From: Conidiobolus incongruus B7586
Taxonomy: Eukaryota > Entomophthoromycota > Entomophthoromycetes > Entomophthorales > Conidiobolaceae
Direction of reading: 5' to 3'
Assembly: GCA_000697335.1 (NCBI GenBank)
Contig: JNEM01006006.1
Location: 1 to 50,833, forward strand
DNA: 50,833 nt
This document shows, piece by piece, positions 34,251 through 46,496 of this stretch. A model generated the notes under the pieces. It was not told where the DNA came from. It saw nothing but the letters and a program-made list of their open reading frames with translations, and searched no databases. A program made the translations under genes and the position numbers. How positions within the stretch are numbered: position 1 is the stretch's first letter; every line of letters begins with the position of its first letter.

Positions 34251-34263
34251 ATCTTTTTATACC
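34251..34263 (-). promoter_or_regulatory. Residual TATA-type core promoter of ALP-D
   Basis: On the minus strand GGTATAAAAAGAT lies about 70-80 bases before the former start codon, matching the core promoter of the intact copies although the gene is dead. Confidence 0.5.
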
Positions 34264-36918
34264 AACATCGTTTCAGGAAGCAAATTTTTTCAATCACAAT
34301 TTATAAAAAATATCGATCAAGATATTGAGCTCTTAAATATTCTTAATGGTTTAAAAAATTATTGGCATCACTCCTGCCGATTCAGTTGAATCTATCGATA
34401 ACTATTTTTTATAAATTTTTTCTATATTTATTTTAATTTCATCTGAATCCAATTAAATATTTTTCTCAAATTTTCAATTTTCAATACACAAATATAACCA
34501 TATTAAATATAATTGAAATATTTAGAGTAAATTTGATCACAATTAGTTTCGTTTAATTTTTACAATAGATTCTGTTTACTTCCATAAAATGACTCAAATA
34601 TAATATTTATTTCTCGTAAACCATTTTACGTGTGTTGAATATAATTTTTTAATAGTGTTTGCACCATGTCTTGATATTTGTTTCAATAAAAAATATAGAT
34701 ACATTAGAATTGTATTTTTCTATTATTGAATTTATTTTTTATTCCATCAATCTATATTATCAAAGTATAGATTTGAAGTTTTTTATTGTACTAGTAAACA
34801 CTCAAAGATAAAAAATTCACAGATATTAAATATTAAATCGGAATATAACATTAGTTAATATTATTACAAATACAGGATAGATATTGTGTTTGTTTTATGC
34901 ATTAATATACAAATGTTTAATAATTATATGGTATTGATAATATATAATATCACCAAGTTTTAATCAATAGCGATTATTTTTTAATTCATCATTGAATTTA
35001 GAAGATCTGAATTATGGAAATATACATATATTTTCCTTGGAAATATTCAATCAAATGGTGAAATATTATAATAATAAACAGATTTATTAATTTTATTTAT
35101 GATTTTAGTAAATTCCACCATCAATTTTTGGTTAGTATCTTAAGGTTCACAAAATATAAGCTAAAAGTGATTCAATCTTATATAAACAAACAGTTTGATA
35201 ATTTATGGCATAATATTACATTATCCAAAATATGACCATACATCATTTAGAGACAATTTCAAAATTCGAATTTAAAAATTATTTTTATTTCCAATACCAA
35301 AATAAACCAAATTAATTATTTAATAACATTACTATGTGAAAATATATAGCTGTTCAGATTATTCAAAATTATTTTTATTAAAATATACTTAAAAATGCTT
35401 TTGTTTAATTATAGGCTGTAATTACGCTTATGATAGAGAATATTATGTCATATATTTAATATTAATTATTGAATGACAAAGCCCCAAATTATAGTTTACT
35501 AAGTTTAAAATTTTAAAATAATATATTTTATATGCAATTTTTTAATTATTTCAATTGAGATTAATGAATATAAGAAATATATTTATACTATTAAAATCAC
35601 TTATCATAGTTTGTCAATAGATATGTATTCTATCTTAAGTATTCTGAATATTTAAATAGTTAAAATATATAAATTTAATATAACATATTTAATTGATTAA
35701 AATAAATAAATTATTAAATATATAAAATTGTCAAATTATTTGGATAGTATTTATATTTAACTAAATTTCTGATATTTTATTAATAGTAATATTAAATATA
35801 AATTTTCAAATAGTAAATTAATGAAGTATTAATAGATAGATTTTAAATTCTAAACATGTTATAATTATATTAAAAATTAATTGGTTAAATCATAAAATGA
35901 TATGTAAATATTGATCAAATATGTATTTATTTGAATTTTAATAACAAATCAAATTAAATATTTAAAATTTATAAAACAAATCAAAAGCTATTTATCAAAA
36001 TATTTTCAATGTTATTTGAAATTTAAAGCCAATATTTTGAAATATCAAATTCTATTTAAATTATATTACCTTTATTTATAATTATTAAATTTGATTTATT
36101 TTCCAGTTATATTACAATGAAATATTATATTATTCAAAATGAAAAAGTATAAATAATTTGATCATTTCATGTCAAGTTGATTTTCTAGTTTATGGTCAAT
36201 TAATATATGGTATTTTTATATAAAAATATGTTAAAATATATTCTAAACTTATTAATTTATATTTTTTTCAAAGATTTCTTTTCACATATAATATTATATA
36301 CTTAAATTATTCACAAGAATTAAATCAGACTAAAGTATTAAAAAAATTTTATATTTATATTTTTAATATTAATTAAATTATATTTAATATAATTGGCAAT
36401 ATTCTTGTTGCTAATATATATTAAATTTCTAAATTATTTATATTATATTCATAATTTAAACTAGGTATTATATAAACTATTATAATTATTCAAAAATCAA
36501 TGATATATAAATTTTTGTATAAAATTTTAATAATGAATTTTTAATCAATTAATATTTTTATAGAAATATTTTAAAGTAATATAATACATTTGTTATATTT
36601 ATAATTATATAATACGTGATTTTATATTTTAAACATAACTGGTATTTCATATAATTACGATTTATTTTTCGATTATTAAATAAATGTTTTTGATGTTTTA
36701 TATTAATTATAAGTTTAAGCTAATCACAATTTTCAAATCATATATTTTAAACATCCATTATTGCGGGATTTAAATCAATAATTTAAAAAAGATATAAACA
36801 TGTTCTAAAAAAAATATATTTGATGAATTAATTTGATATTATCAATTGATTTTATTAATTCTTAATTGTATTATTTTAATATTAATAGTTTTGAGAATAA
36901 TTTACAATCTGAGTTATA
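34264..36918. other. Gene-free AT-rich region between copies D and E
   Basis: About 2.6 kb with no coding or RNA signal on either strand; extremely AT-rich from about 35440 onward. Confidence 0.5.
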
Positions 36919-38955
36919 TTATATTTTCCATTTGGGAATTCTATCAGCAGGAATATCAACACAGTCACTTTCATTGTCACTGCCTCCTAATCCCAGTGCA
37001 TAAGCGAAATTGAAGAATACTTCCGTGTTGTCCATGACATGACCAAATAAATGTGCACCAGGGCCATAAGCAAACACTGGAACTTGGGTCATTGAGTGGA
37101 CGCCTTGGCTTTCATTAAGAGGCAGATTACCCTGCTTGGGCAAACCATTCGCACCTTCGCCAGGAGCGGGAACATATGTGTTAAACTTATGTTTGTTATG
37201 AGGATCCGCTATAGTGGCGACACGAGCTGTTGCGTTGACTTGATAGTTTTCGAAAATATCGGGATTGTTAATTGTACCAGCAGCCAAGACAGTTCTGACA
37301 TCCCATTTATCAGGGAATCCATCACCATCTTTATCTTCATAATCAGGAAATCCTGCAAGCTCATAAGGGCCAATAGCTTGACGTTTAGCCTCGTAGCGAT
37401 CGTCCTGTGGAGCTTTGTTAAAGATTTCAGTATCGACTGATCCATATACATCGAAGCCATGGCCATGGTCAGCTGTGACAACAATTAAAGTATTGGGATC
37501 ATTTTTCTGAGCCCATTCAATAGCAGTATGAACTGCATTGTCAAGCTCAATAAGTTCAGCAAGAGCACGATGGTAGTCGAAAGTATGCATTTTTTTGTCA
37601 ATACTGGCAGCTTCAATCATGGCAAAAAATCCATTCTTAGAGCGATTTTTTAAAATTTCAAGCGTCTTCTTGGTCATATCAACTAATCCAGGTTGGTTAG
37701 TGGCAGTACCATTGTTACCAGAGGGATGATCCTTTTTCTTGAGAAGAGTATCGGCATAAACATTGCGCTCCAACCAGACATTCATGTTTCCTTGGTGGAA
37801 AATTCCTAAAAGTGGTTTATCATTGGGTGCTTTAGCTAATTCATCCTTGTCATATACAATGTGATAGCCCTTTTCCTTAGCGTAGATATCATAATAATTT
37901 TGATTGTTCAAGGATTTACCAGTGCCTGGTTGATTATGGAAATAAGCACCTCCGCCACCAAGGTAAACATCTGCGACTACTGGATTTGTGAAATTTTTAA
38001 CTCCATGGATTAGTTGATCAGTAATTTCTTTTTTATCATCACGCTTTCTCGTATGAGAGAAGACCGCGGCAGGAGTAGCATCCTGAACTTCAGCAGTCGT
38101 GGCAATACCAACCCCCAATGGACCTCCATTTTTGGCCGATCTGCGTCTGGCCAATTCAGCCAAAAGTTCAACTTTGGGATCATCAAAATGGTCTGCGGAA
38201 GTATCAGGGTAAACCCCAAGAGCGTTGGGAGTAGATTTGTGACCAGAGTTGTAAGCATGAGCAGAGTTGGCAGAATCAGTCATAATAGAGTCAACTGAGT
38301 GAGTTAGAATTTGCCCAATGTAATCCAAGTTATCTAGATGAAGCTTATTGAAATATTTACCATTGGTTTGCTTGCGGGATATTGTGCGAGCAGCAGTGAT
38401 CATATTGGCAGTCATACCATCACCAATGAAGAAGATAGCATTTTTGGCCACCGGTTTGCAAGCGGGAGCGCGGACAATCCAGTCAATAGTGTGCTCTTGA
38501 TCGCCATTGTATTTCAATTTAATCAAATATTTTCCTGGTTTATCAAAAGAAATATTTCTCCAAATTTTCGATGCAGAGTTGACTTGAGTAAGCGCAGATT
38601 TGTCACCATCTAGTGCCTTGTAATATTTTTCAGCATCTTTAGAATATGTAAAGTTCCATCTCTCAAGCTCTGGTATATTTTTAATCTTGAAAAAATCGTT
38701 GAATAATTGTGGATATCCTGGTTTGTCGTTTTCGTATTTGGAGATAGTGATAGTGAAATCACCATTGGCATTGAGATTGATTTCATCATGGATTTCTACA
38801 CGGGTATCGAAATGAGATCCAACTAAAAATTCAGCACCATCAGGTGGAAGGATACAAGGAGCTCCAGGACAGGTGGAGTGCTTGATGAATTGAATGGCTT
38901 CAGTGCCAAAGGAGAATAATAAAGTAGCAAGACCTGCAAGAGTAGAAGTCTGCAT
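36919..38955 (-). CDS. Secreted PhoA-type alkaline phosphatase, copy E (intact, most diverged)
   Basis: Intronless, 678 residues when started at the ATG at 38955, which gives the family N-terminus MQTSTLAGLATLLFSFGTEA (signal peptide). The frame extends 15 codons upstream to another ATG, but that would place a polar leader in front of the signal sequence, so the internal ATG is preferred. All catalytic blocks are present: IGDGM, TDSANSAH, MIEAASIDKKMH, TADHGHG, DKDGDGFPDKWD and GVHSMTQVPVF. Within SIDKKMH a Lys replaces the Gln of the other copies. It is the most diverged intact copy, with more AT-rich codon usage than A or B, implying an older split, less conversion or lower expression. Confidence 0.92.
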   Translation of the reverse strand: MQTSTLAGLATLLFSFGTEAIQFIKHSTCPGAPCILPPDGAEFLVGSHFDTRVEIHDEINLNANGDFTITISKYENDKPGYPQLFNDFFKIKNIPELERWNFTYSKDAEKYYKALDGDKSALTQVNSASKIWRNISFDKPGKYLIKLKYNGDQEHTIDWIVRAPACKPVAKNAIFFIGDGMTANMITAARTISRKQTNGKYFNKLHLDNLDYIGQILTHSVDSIMTDSANSAHAYNSGHKSTPNALGVYPDTSADHFDDPKVELLAELARRRSAKNGGPLGVGIATTAEVQDATPAAVFSHTRKRDDKKEITDQLIHGVKNFTNPVVADVYLGGGGAYFHNQPGTGKSLNNQNYYDIYAKEKGYHIVYDKDELAKAPNDKPLLGIFHQGNMNVWLERNVYADTLLKKKDHPSGNNGTATNQPGLVDMTKKTLEILKNRSKNGFFAMIEAASIDKKMHTFDYHRALAELIELDNAVHTAIEWAQKNDPNTLIVVTADHGHGFDVYGSVDTEIFNKAPQDDRYEAKRQAIGPYELAGFPDYEDKDGDGFPDKWDVRTVLAAGTINNPDIFENYQVNATARVATIADPHNKHKFNTYVPAPGEGANGLPKQGNLPLNESQGVHSMTQVPVFAYGPGAHLFGHVMDNTEVFFNFAYALGLGGSDNESDCVDIPADRIPKWKI

Positions 38956-39023
38956 TATTATAATAGTATTATAATATATGAAAAATGATTGATTTATCAA
39001 TCTTTGAAAAAGTTTTAAGTGGA

Positions 39024-39035
39024 CATCCTTTTATA
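39024..39035 (-). promoter_or_regulatory. TATA-type core promoter of ALP-E
   Basis: On the minus strand TATAAAAGGATG lies about 75 bases before the ATG at 38955, a one-base variant of the element found at the other copies. Confidence 0.6.
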
Positions 39036-41865
39036 TCGTATTTAGTGTCGTATCCACATAGTTATAAGCATAATGTTAAAAATTGCTAACTAAACGTTTA
39101 TTTAACGGTTAGATTGATTGGATTATAAACCAATATGGAGTATGGGTTGTTGAGTGAATCAACGAGCTTTTCTTAGAGCGTTTACTTATGTAAATTTAGC
39201 ATTACACTAATTATTAAATTAAAGGTAAAACCCTTCTAAACTTGACCATAGAAGGAATTTCATTGGTTAAAGGATATTAAATTTATGATTTTATCATTTT
39301 GTGTAATTAATGCACATATCCTTAAATTATCTAAATTGATTTTAGTTTGATAATTTAACGTGATCAGTGTATAATTTTCGTTATGATATGTTTTACCAAA
39401 TTTTCAATTTTAGATAAAATTTGAGTCTATTATTAGATATTTTGAACTAAATATATTATCATTTCCTGATATATTACATTTTGATTCATTATTTGAACTG
39501 ATATTTAATTATATTTTCGTTAAGAGGTGAATATTTAGCATTCGAAAAGAATGGATTCAAATTGATTTTGACAATATCAGGATGTTTGATTATATTACAA
39601 ATTACACTATTATTAAATGATTCTTGTCTAGTGTTTACTTTTGTTATTGATACAATCATGTCACATTAGGTTATTAATTCCTCTAATTTTTATCCACATA
39701 CTTTTTTTGTCCAGTAGCAATAGCTTGTTCGGTACTCAATATAATTTCTGTTATTATGAAAAATTTTATTACTGAATGTTTACAAAAATTGTCCTTTAAT
39801 ACCGATCGATCTGGGATTATAAATGGACACTATATAACTAGTTAATAGCTATATTAGCTGTATTATACTGTAACCTCAGTGCTTATAATAATTTTTATTT
39901 AATGCTATTTAGTTTCAAAATCAAATTTTCGAATTACTTAATATAGATATATATATACCAAAGGATTTCTAGAAACCATTTATCAATAATATCAGTGTTT
40001 TCAATTAGATATTTATTAAAATATTTGGACATATTTAACTCCTTAATGCAACAATGTTAATAACTTTATCCAAAATGTTGCATGAATTTGGATTCAATTC
40101 CATAGGAAATATCTGCTCTTTAAAATTAATAGTTTGCAATTTTTCCTTGGCTATTTAATTTCATCCTTTTTTATTTGTGATATATTATGTATTAATATTC
40201 CACCTTTGAATCCACATAAGTTTATATACAACTTTGAATACTCACGGAATTATATGTTTCAAATTTTTTGTAATATATAAAATAATAATTTCAATGTTAA
40301 AATGATGACTAACTTTATTTCAGTTAATAATTCAATTTGATTTTTCGGATAATACTTTTAAGTTAATCGTTTGAAATATATCATGTTACTTCTATTGAAA
40401 ATTCTAGTATCATATTAAAAATGGAATCATTATTCTATGAATATTAACTAGCATACTCGATTAAAATAATTTTTGCATCTGAAAACAAAGAATTCGCTTG
40501 CTTTTATGTGTATAGAAAGTGAATTTATTCAACTGGGTTGATACAGATTGAAAAACAGATTAAATATGATATACAGCTATTGATATTAACTGATGGTTAT
40601 ATAAATGTGCTTATACATAAAATCTATTTCAAATTATTGGATATATTGGCCAAACATCTAAACAAATGCTATCAAACATAATATTTGAATTAATTTGTTT
40701 GATATCAGTTTTCATTGCTTATATTCAAGAAATGATTAATAGCAAACAATAGCTTACTCGTATTTAAAATATTTGGATCATAAATATTGGAAATAAACTA
40801 TTTAATATTTTCTATTATTATAAACTGATTATGTTATTGAACTTTCATTTGAAATTTATTTGTTTGTGATATATGGCCTTGATTTTCAAAATGTGAATAT
40901 ACATTTAAAATTTATCTTAAATTTGTTTCTCATATTCAACGATATAAAACCAATATCATGTATGTTGCGTATAATGTGTCAAAATCAATTTAAAGCAATA
41001 CAATAAAATTATCTTCCAAATACATTAAACCAATTGAATCGGGAAAAATGAATAACTGCTGTCTCTCTCAAAAGATTTCCCATTTTCTACGTTTTTTATC
41101 TGAAAATAAATGATCGAAAATACTGTGAATGTTGTTTGCGATTTCAATTAAGATTATATCATATCACTTACTCTAATAATTTATATTATTTAATACTTAA
41201 TTCAACTTTACACTGATTTTATCAAGGATTGTCTACGGTATTATGATATAACCACCCCTTTTTATATTTACATTTTGTTTCCAATAAATTTCATTTTACA
41301 AAATGAGAAAAAATTACTGATAAAGGTAAATATTAAAAGAATCACTCATTAATTAAATTATAAAATTCCAAACAAAAAATGATACTTTCATTGGAAATTT
41401 CACTTAATCAATAAATAATGATAATATAGGGATATTTTAAAATATTTGATTATTTTTTCGTTTGAAAATCATGACACGAATTTAAATAAATTTATTGTTC
41501 TTTAAAAAAAATTATCCAAACTAGTATCAAAATCAAGATTGAAATTTTGGCTAAATTATTATTATTATTATTATTATATCTCAACTTTACCACTATTAAT
41601 TGATTGATAGTATAAATTGTCTATTTAATTAATAGATATCGAATATACTTTATCCTTATATTATTTCAATTTTTTAATTTTCCCCTAATCTTTAAAAAAG
41701 TGGTCACACAAACACAAACTAATTCCACATCATCAAAAAGCAATGCCACATTATTTAAATTCTCAACTTTTTCAATCAAATCCCATAAATAGAGTATTAG
41801 AATTAAAAAAACTCCGACGCTGAAGAGCGCAATTAATTGTTTAAGCTTAATTCAAATTTAAGGAA
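39036..41865. other. Gene-free region upstream of ALP-E and the CENP-Q-like gene
   Basis: No supported gene in about 2.8 kb. A patch of mixed composition lies at 39100-39260, in the position of an upstream regulatory region for ALP-E. A TTA trinucleotide microsatellite is at about 41559-41577. The last 200 bases are probably the promoter and leader of the next gene. Confidence 0.45.
41559..41577. repeat. TTA/ATT trinucleotide microsatellite
   Basis: About six uninterrupted repeats of a TTA unit in the spacer upstream of the CENP-Q-like gene. Confidence 0.8.
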
Positions 41866-42913
41866 ATGGTTAAAATAATAGAAAAACATAGAAAAGTTCA
41901 AAGGAAGATAAAACCAAAAAATTCTAACAAAATTAATAAAGTGCCTAAAGATTTACAAAAGAAGTTAATTCCTAAAAAGAGCAAACAATTGGAGGATAAT
42001 GAAGAAGATAATAATGAAGGTAATTTGTATAAAAGCATATATATTGTTTAGTTAATTAATATTCGATATAGAAAACCCTTTTAGTCTCGTTACAACATTT
42101 CGAACTATTACTCAAAATAGGAACCAACCTTGGATAAGTTTAAACCCCAATTTAAAACAATTTATTATTAGTGGTATTAAAGAAGCCACTTAGTAATTAT
42201 CATATACAAATTATTAATACAATTATTAATTATGATATTAGTAATACTTTAAATACTATCGACAATAAGAAAGAACATGGAATCGTTTCTAATCATCTGA
42301 ATATGTTAAATACTCAGTAAACATTTCTATTTCTATTTTATATTTATATATATTGTATTATTAATACCTTAATTAGATTATATTTACAATTAAATCAATT
42401 GACTATACCTAAACTATTGGACGACCAGTTCAACAGCAGCAGATTGAATTCTAGTCACACTGTAATGATTCATTTACCATCTTGTCAAAATTTATGCTCA
42501 TTAACATTATATAATAGACTTATTTAGAACGTCAACTCAACGACAAACTCTCAGAACGTATGCATCTTCAAAAACTAATCAAAGAAGAGACCCTAAAGTT
42601 GAAAGAATTGGAGGATGACTGCAAACGTTTTGAAAAGAAGCGGGATCAAAGCAACAGATTTCATATGGTCAATTTTAGGACCAAGTTGAATCCTTTGATT
42701 TTGGATAATTTGCCCCCCATCCTAAAGGAAGATAATGTAAATAGTAATACATTGTCGGTAAGGGATTATGACTTGAGTCAAGGTGATGAAATGATTATGA
42801 ATTCTACTTTAACAAAAATTTCGGAGCATTTGGAAAAATTGAGATTGAACACTGATGATATCGATTCTGTTGTGAATTGGGTAGAATTTCAGAATAATCG
42901 AATGGAACCATAG
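41866..42913 (+). CDS. CENP-Q/Fta7-like kinetochore protein candidate (5 exons)
   Basis: Exons 41866-42019, 42072-42192, 42242-42316, 42377-42461 and 42518-42913 join in phase to 276 residues; introns are 49-60 nt. For the last intron a second AG at 42527 would break the frame, so the AG at 42517 is used. Architecture: a basic N-terminal tail of about 50 residues (KIKPKNSNKINK), a QPWISLNPNLKQFIISGIKE block, a helical segment with LNMLNTQLYLQLNQLTIPKL, a coiled coil LERQLNDKLSERMHLQKLIK continuing through about 40 residues, and a C-terminal region with LPPILK. The W-x-x-L...I opening, the helix followed by a 'P-x-L' and the coiled coil fit CENP-Q (S. pombe Fta7), a constitutive centromere network subunit. 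Length also fits. Similarity is low as usual for this family, so the name is tentative; gene structure is solid. Confidence 0.6.
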
Positions 42914-43162
42914 TTATTGTTTGCTATATTATTATTATTAGCTCTTGTTTGTATTATTCAAAATAAAATAAAATTGTAAATTTTATTTTATTATAATATT
43001 TTATCGATTCAAATTTATTAATTGAAAGAAAAATTAAATAAGAATAGTATTTCAAAATATCCCATAATAATTTGAAAAGTATTATAAATTATTAAATTAC
43101 CTGAATTATTAGAGATTATTGAAACAAAATTAATTTTAAATAATCATTCGAATAATTTAAAA

Positions 43163-45231
43163 ATGGGAAAATGGACAGGTATTAATAATTAATAATCATT
43201 GAAAATTAACTTAAAATTCATCAATTTCTAGATAAATTATATATCACCCATTCCGAATGGTCCCAGGATTTCGGAGGAGCCAAAAAAGAGATTGTAAAAT
43301 TCACCAAATTACCGTTTTTCTGCTGCGCTTTAAGCTTACAACCTTTTGAAAATCCTGTATGTACTGAAGATGGTACTATATTTGATATTGAGTAAATTCT
43401 ATATTTTTATTATCATGCTTATAAAATTAATAATTAATTAGGAATATTATCCCTTGGATTCAGGAATATGGTACCAATCCCATTACCAATGAAAAATTGG
43501 CTGTTAAAGATTTAATAAAATTGAAATTTCATAAAAATACTGAAGGTATTTTTTTATTTATTAAAATATATTTATCATAATACTTAATTAATTGACTAGG
43601 TAAATATTGTTGCCCTGTCACCTATAAAATCTTTACGGAACATACGCATATCGCTGCTCTAAAGCCAACGGGAAATGTATTTTGTTATGATGTGATTGAA
43701 GAACTGAACGTAAAGGCCAAGATGTTTAGAGATTTGGTGGATGACACTCCATTCGTTAAGAAGGATATCATCCATTTGCAAGATCCTCAGAATGTAGAAA
43801 AGAGCAATCCAAATAATTTTTATCACATTAGAAACCAGTTAAAAGTTAAGAAGAAGGACGAGGATGAAATAAAGGTGAATAGTACGATGAAGCGTGTCAT
43901 GGATGAAATGAATATTAAACAGGTAATTATTAAAAATATTTCGAATTATATAAAATTTAATTAATTATTTTTAGCAAAAAGAATCTAAAGATGAAAAATC
44001 AGATGAAAAAGTAATTATTTTATCCATTGAATAATTCTACAAATATTAACCATAATTCAATACAGCCATCTATTACAAAATCTGTCACCAAAAAAGAAAC
44101 CGACTCAACTACCAAAGTACCAGTGAAAAAAGATAGTGCAACACCTTACAACACCTCCATCTATTCCACTGGTAAATTGGCAGCTTCTTTTACATCAACG
44201 TCTATTGCACCTGTAACAAAGAACGAAATGCAACTTGTCGACGAGACTGAGCTCATGTTTGAAAGAGTAAAGGGTACAGGATTAGCGATTGTTCAGACTA
44301 ATTTGGGAGACATTCAACTGGAGTTGTATTGTCAACAAGTAATTCTATATTTTTATTGATGTTTGGTAATTACTAATTTGTGATTAGGTACCCAGAACTT
44401 GCTACAATTTTATTATGTTAAGTAAATCTGGTTACTACAACGGTGTTAGTTTTCATCGTAGCATTCGAAACTTTATGGTATTTTCGACTATTCATTCAAT
44501 AAGATTTAATTGATTAATATGATGGTAATTAGATTCAAGGAGGCGATCCCACAGGAACTGGAAGGGGAGGCGAATCCTACTTTAAAAAAGACTTTCAAGA
44601 TGAAATTAAAACCAATTTGAGTCATAACGATCGCGGTATTTTGAGTATGGCAAATAGAGGAAAAGATACTAACTCTTCTCAATTGTAATTTTATAATACT
44701 TTTTTATTTATTCTAATCACTAATATCCTTTATAGCTTTATTACATATCGACCATGCACTCATCTTGATGGTAAACATTCCATCTTCGGTAAAATAACTG
44801 GTGGAATTGAAGTTCTGGACAAGATGGAAGTTGTTCCAACCGATGATCAAGATCGTCCGGTCAAAGATATCAAAATCAGGGAGATTATGGTTTTGATCGA
44901 TCCTTTCGACGAATACTCTAGTCGTCTCAAACGTAAGTTAGGCTATTTGGAAGAAGAGCGTAAGGCTAAGGCAATGGGGCTGTCATTAGAGAAGAAAGAG
45001 GTAAATTTCATGAGTTTAGTTGATTTTTGGTGTATTAATATATGTTAGGATACTACTACATGGTTGGGAACCAAAGTAAATACTTCCAGCAATACTGCAT
45101 CTTCAATTGGTAAATATATGGCCAAAACTACTACTGGATCTTCAGCTAACAGTATGGATCAATTGGCATCTACTCCATCCAAAAAAGAACGTAAAAAGAA
45201 TAGCAAATTCGACAAATTAAGTCAATGGTAG
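43163..45231 (+). CDS. PPIL2: PPIL2-type U-box cyclophilin (10 exons)
   Basis: Exons: 43163-43178, 43232-43391, 43442-43545, 43600-43922, 43975-44010, 44066-44338, 44388-44477, 44533-44684, 44736-45000, 45049-45231, giving 533 residues (human PPIL2 about 520). The tiny first exon encodes MGKWTD, completed by [10 protein letters not shown], the diagnostic N-terminus. Residues about 38-115 form the U-box ([19 protein letters not shown]). A charged linker follows, then the cyclophilin domain from about 285 ([57 protein letters not shown]). The catalytic Arg and Phe are present, but the active-site Trp is His (PCTHLDGKH), as PPIL2 homologues usually lack Trp, so isomerase activity is probably weak. 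PPIL2 is a nuclear, spliceosome-associated E3 ligase-like protein. The tail is Lys/Ser-rich. Stops of PPIL2 and GPATCH11 are about 100 bp apart. Confidence 0.96.
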
Positions 45232-45330
45232 TTTTGTTTGTTATGAAATATCTATGCTTATCATTGCAATAATGTCATTTTATTATCAAATATAATACGT
45301 AATATATAAATAAACTCTAATTTAACAGAA

Positions 45331-46496
45331 TTAATGATCGTCTCTTGTATCTCCAGGACAGTTTTCATTTAAATCTTGAGCATTGGAATAGCCATCACCG
45401 CACCATAAACAATAAAAGTATTTAGATCTTAAATAATGGGTGATTTCTTGTAAATCTTGTGTGACCTATTTTTGCTGTTAGTTAAATATATGTTTATTTG
45501 TGATATATTGGTATTAGATATTACCTTTTCAAGATTAGGTTTATTTTTCTCATCTTCACTATCCGAATCGTCGGATTTGTCTTTAGCTAATTTCTTTTCT
45601 TTCTCTTTTTCGACATCACTCAACTTTGAGAATTGCAACCAAAGTGGATTATCTTCAATACCCTAAACAAAAATTAATATATTATCACAATATTATCTAT
45701 TATTAAATTACATTCTGTCTATCCAGCTGCTCACAAACCGTTCTACTCTTATACAAGTCAGAATTCCTCTGTCCCAATAGAAACTTCTCCCTAGAGTTGG
45801 ATAAAAATTGGGTTTGGGAAATCTTTTCAAGAGTTTTCCTTTTACGTTGTTTAATGACGGTTTGCTCCTGAACCTCGGTTTCAAAACCTAAACCTTTGTT
45901 ACCTAATAGAATTGTTAGATTCGTTCCTAAAAATTTTGTTTTGATTTACCTGAAGGTAAATTGATTTTGATGGGTTCTTGTATGCCTTCTTTTTTAGCGC
46001 CTAAACCTTCTCCGGGTCTAAAAAATTTGATTAATAAATAAAGTTGATAAAAAATAAAAATCACCTACTTGTAGCCCATCTTAGCTAACAAACTAAAACC
46101 CTTGTTATTACTATCGATAGGCTTACTGAGAGTTTTCTGTAATTGTTCCTTCTCCCGAACCGCAAGCGGTGCAATGTACCCCCTCTGCTTCTGGTCTCTC
46201 ACAGTTTTCACTCGTTTTTGTGAATATGACAAACTCGGCTTCTCCACCTTCTTCTCCAACTGTTCTAAATCCATATTTAAATAATCGTCTTCCTCTTCAG
46301 AGTAGTTTTGGGGCGGACGTTTCGTTGTTTGAGTTTCGAATTTTGTTAAATCCATACTGAGGTAGTCATCTTCATCATCGTCTTCAAAGCGATTAAATTC
46401 TGGTTTGGGGCCTTTCGATTCGAATTGGGTTAAGTCCATATTGAGGTAATCATCCTCCTCGTCACTTGGAACTTGTTGTAACTTTGATTTTGACAT
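45331..46496 (-). CDS. GPATCH11: G-patch domain-containing protein 11 homologue (5 exons)
   Basis: Minus-strand exons: 46496-46069, 46017-45950, 45902-45712, 45662-45525, 45465-45331, in phase, 319 residues. The N-terminus holds three copies of an acidic unit, EEDDYLNMDL (13-22), DEDDYLSMDL (41-50) and EEDDYLNMDL (68-77). The G-patch spans about 133-172 (GFSLLAKMGYKPGEGLGAKK, GLGFE). The C-terminus is a DUF4187 block: NPLWLQFSKL, then DLQEITHYLRSKYFYCLWCG and NENCPGDTRDDH. This order is diagnostic of GPATCH11 (CCDC75), a G-patch protein presumed to activate a DEAH helicase and in animals linked to kinetochore/centrosome and splicing. Two cysteines (CLWC) and a later Cys may bind metal. A Ser/Asp stretch before DUF4187 resembles CK2 sites. 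It faces PPIL2 tail to tail; transcripts may overlap. Confidence 0.95.

Noticed and set aside
38956-39000. Upstream ATG for phosphatase copy E giving 15 extra residues.
   Set aside because: The extension is absent in the other copies and would precede the signal peptide; the TATA box distance also fits the internal ATG.
42518-42530. The AG at 42527 as acceptor of the last CENP-Q-like exon.
   Set aside because: It breaks the reading frame, while the AG at 42517 preserves it and extends the coiled coil.
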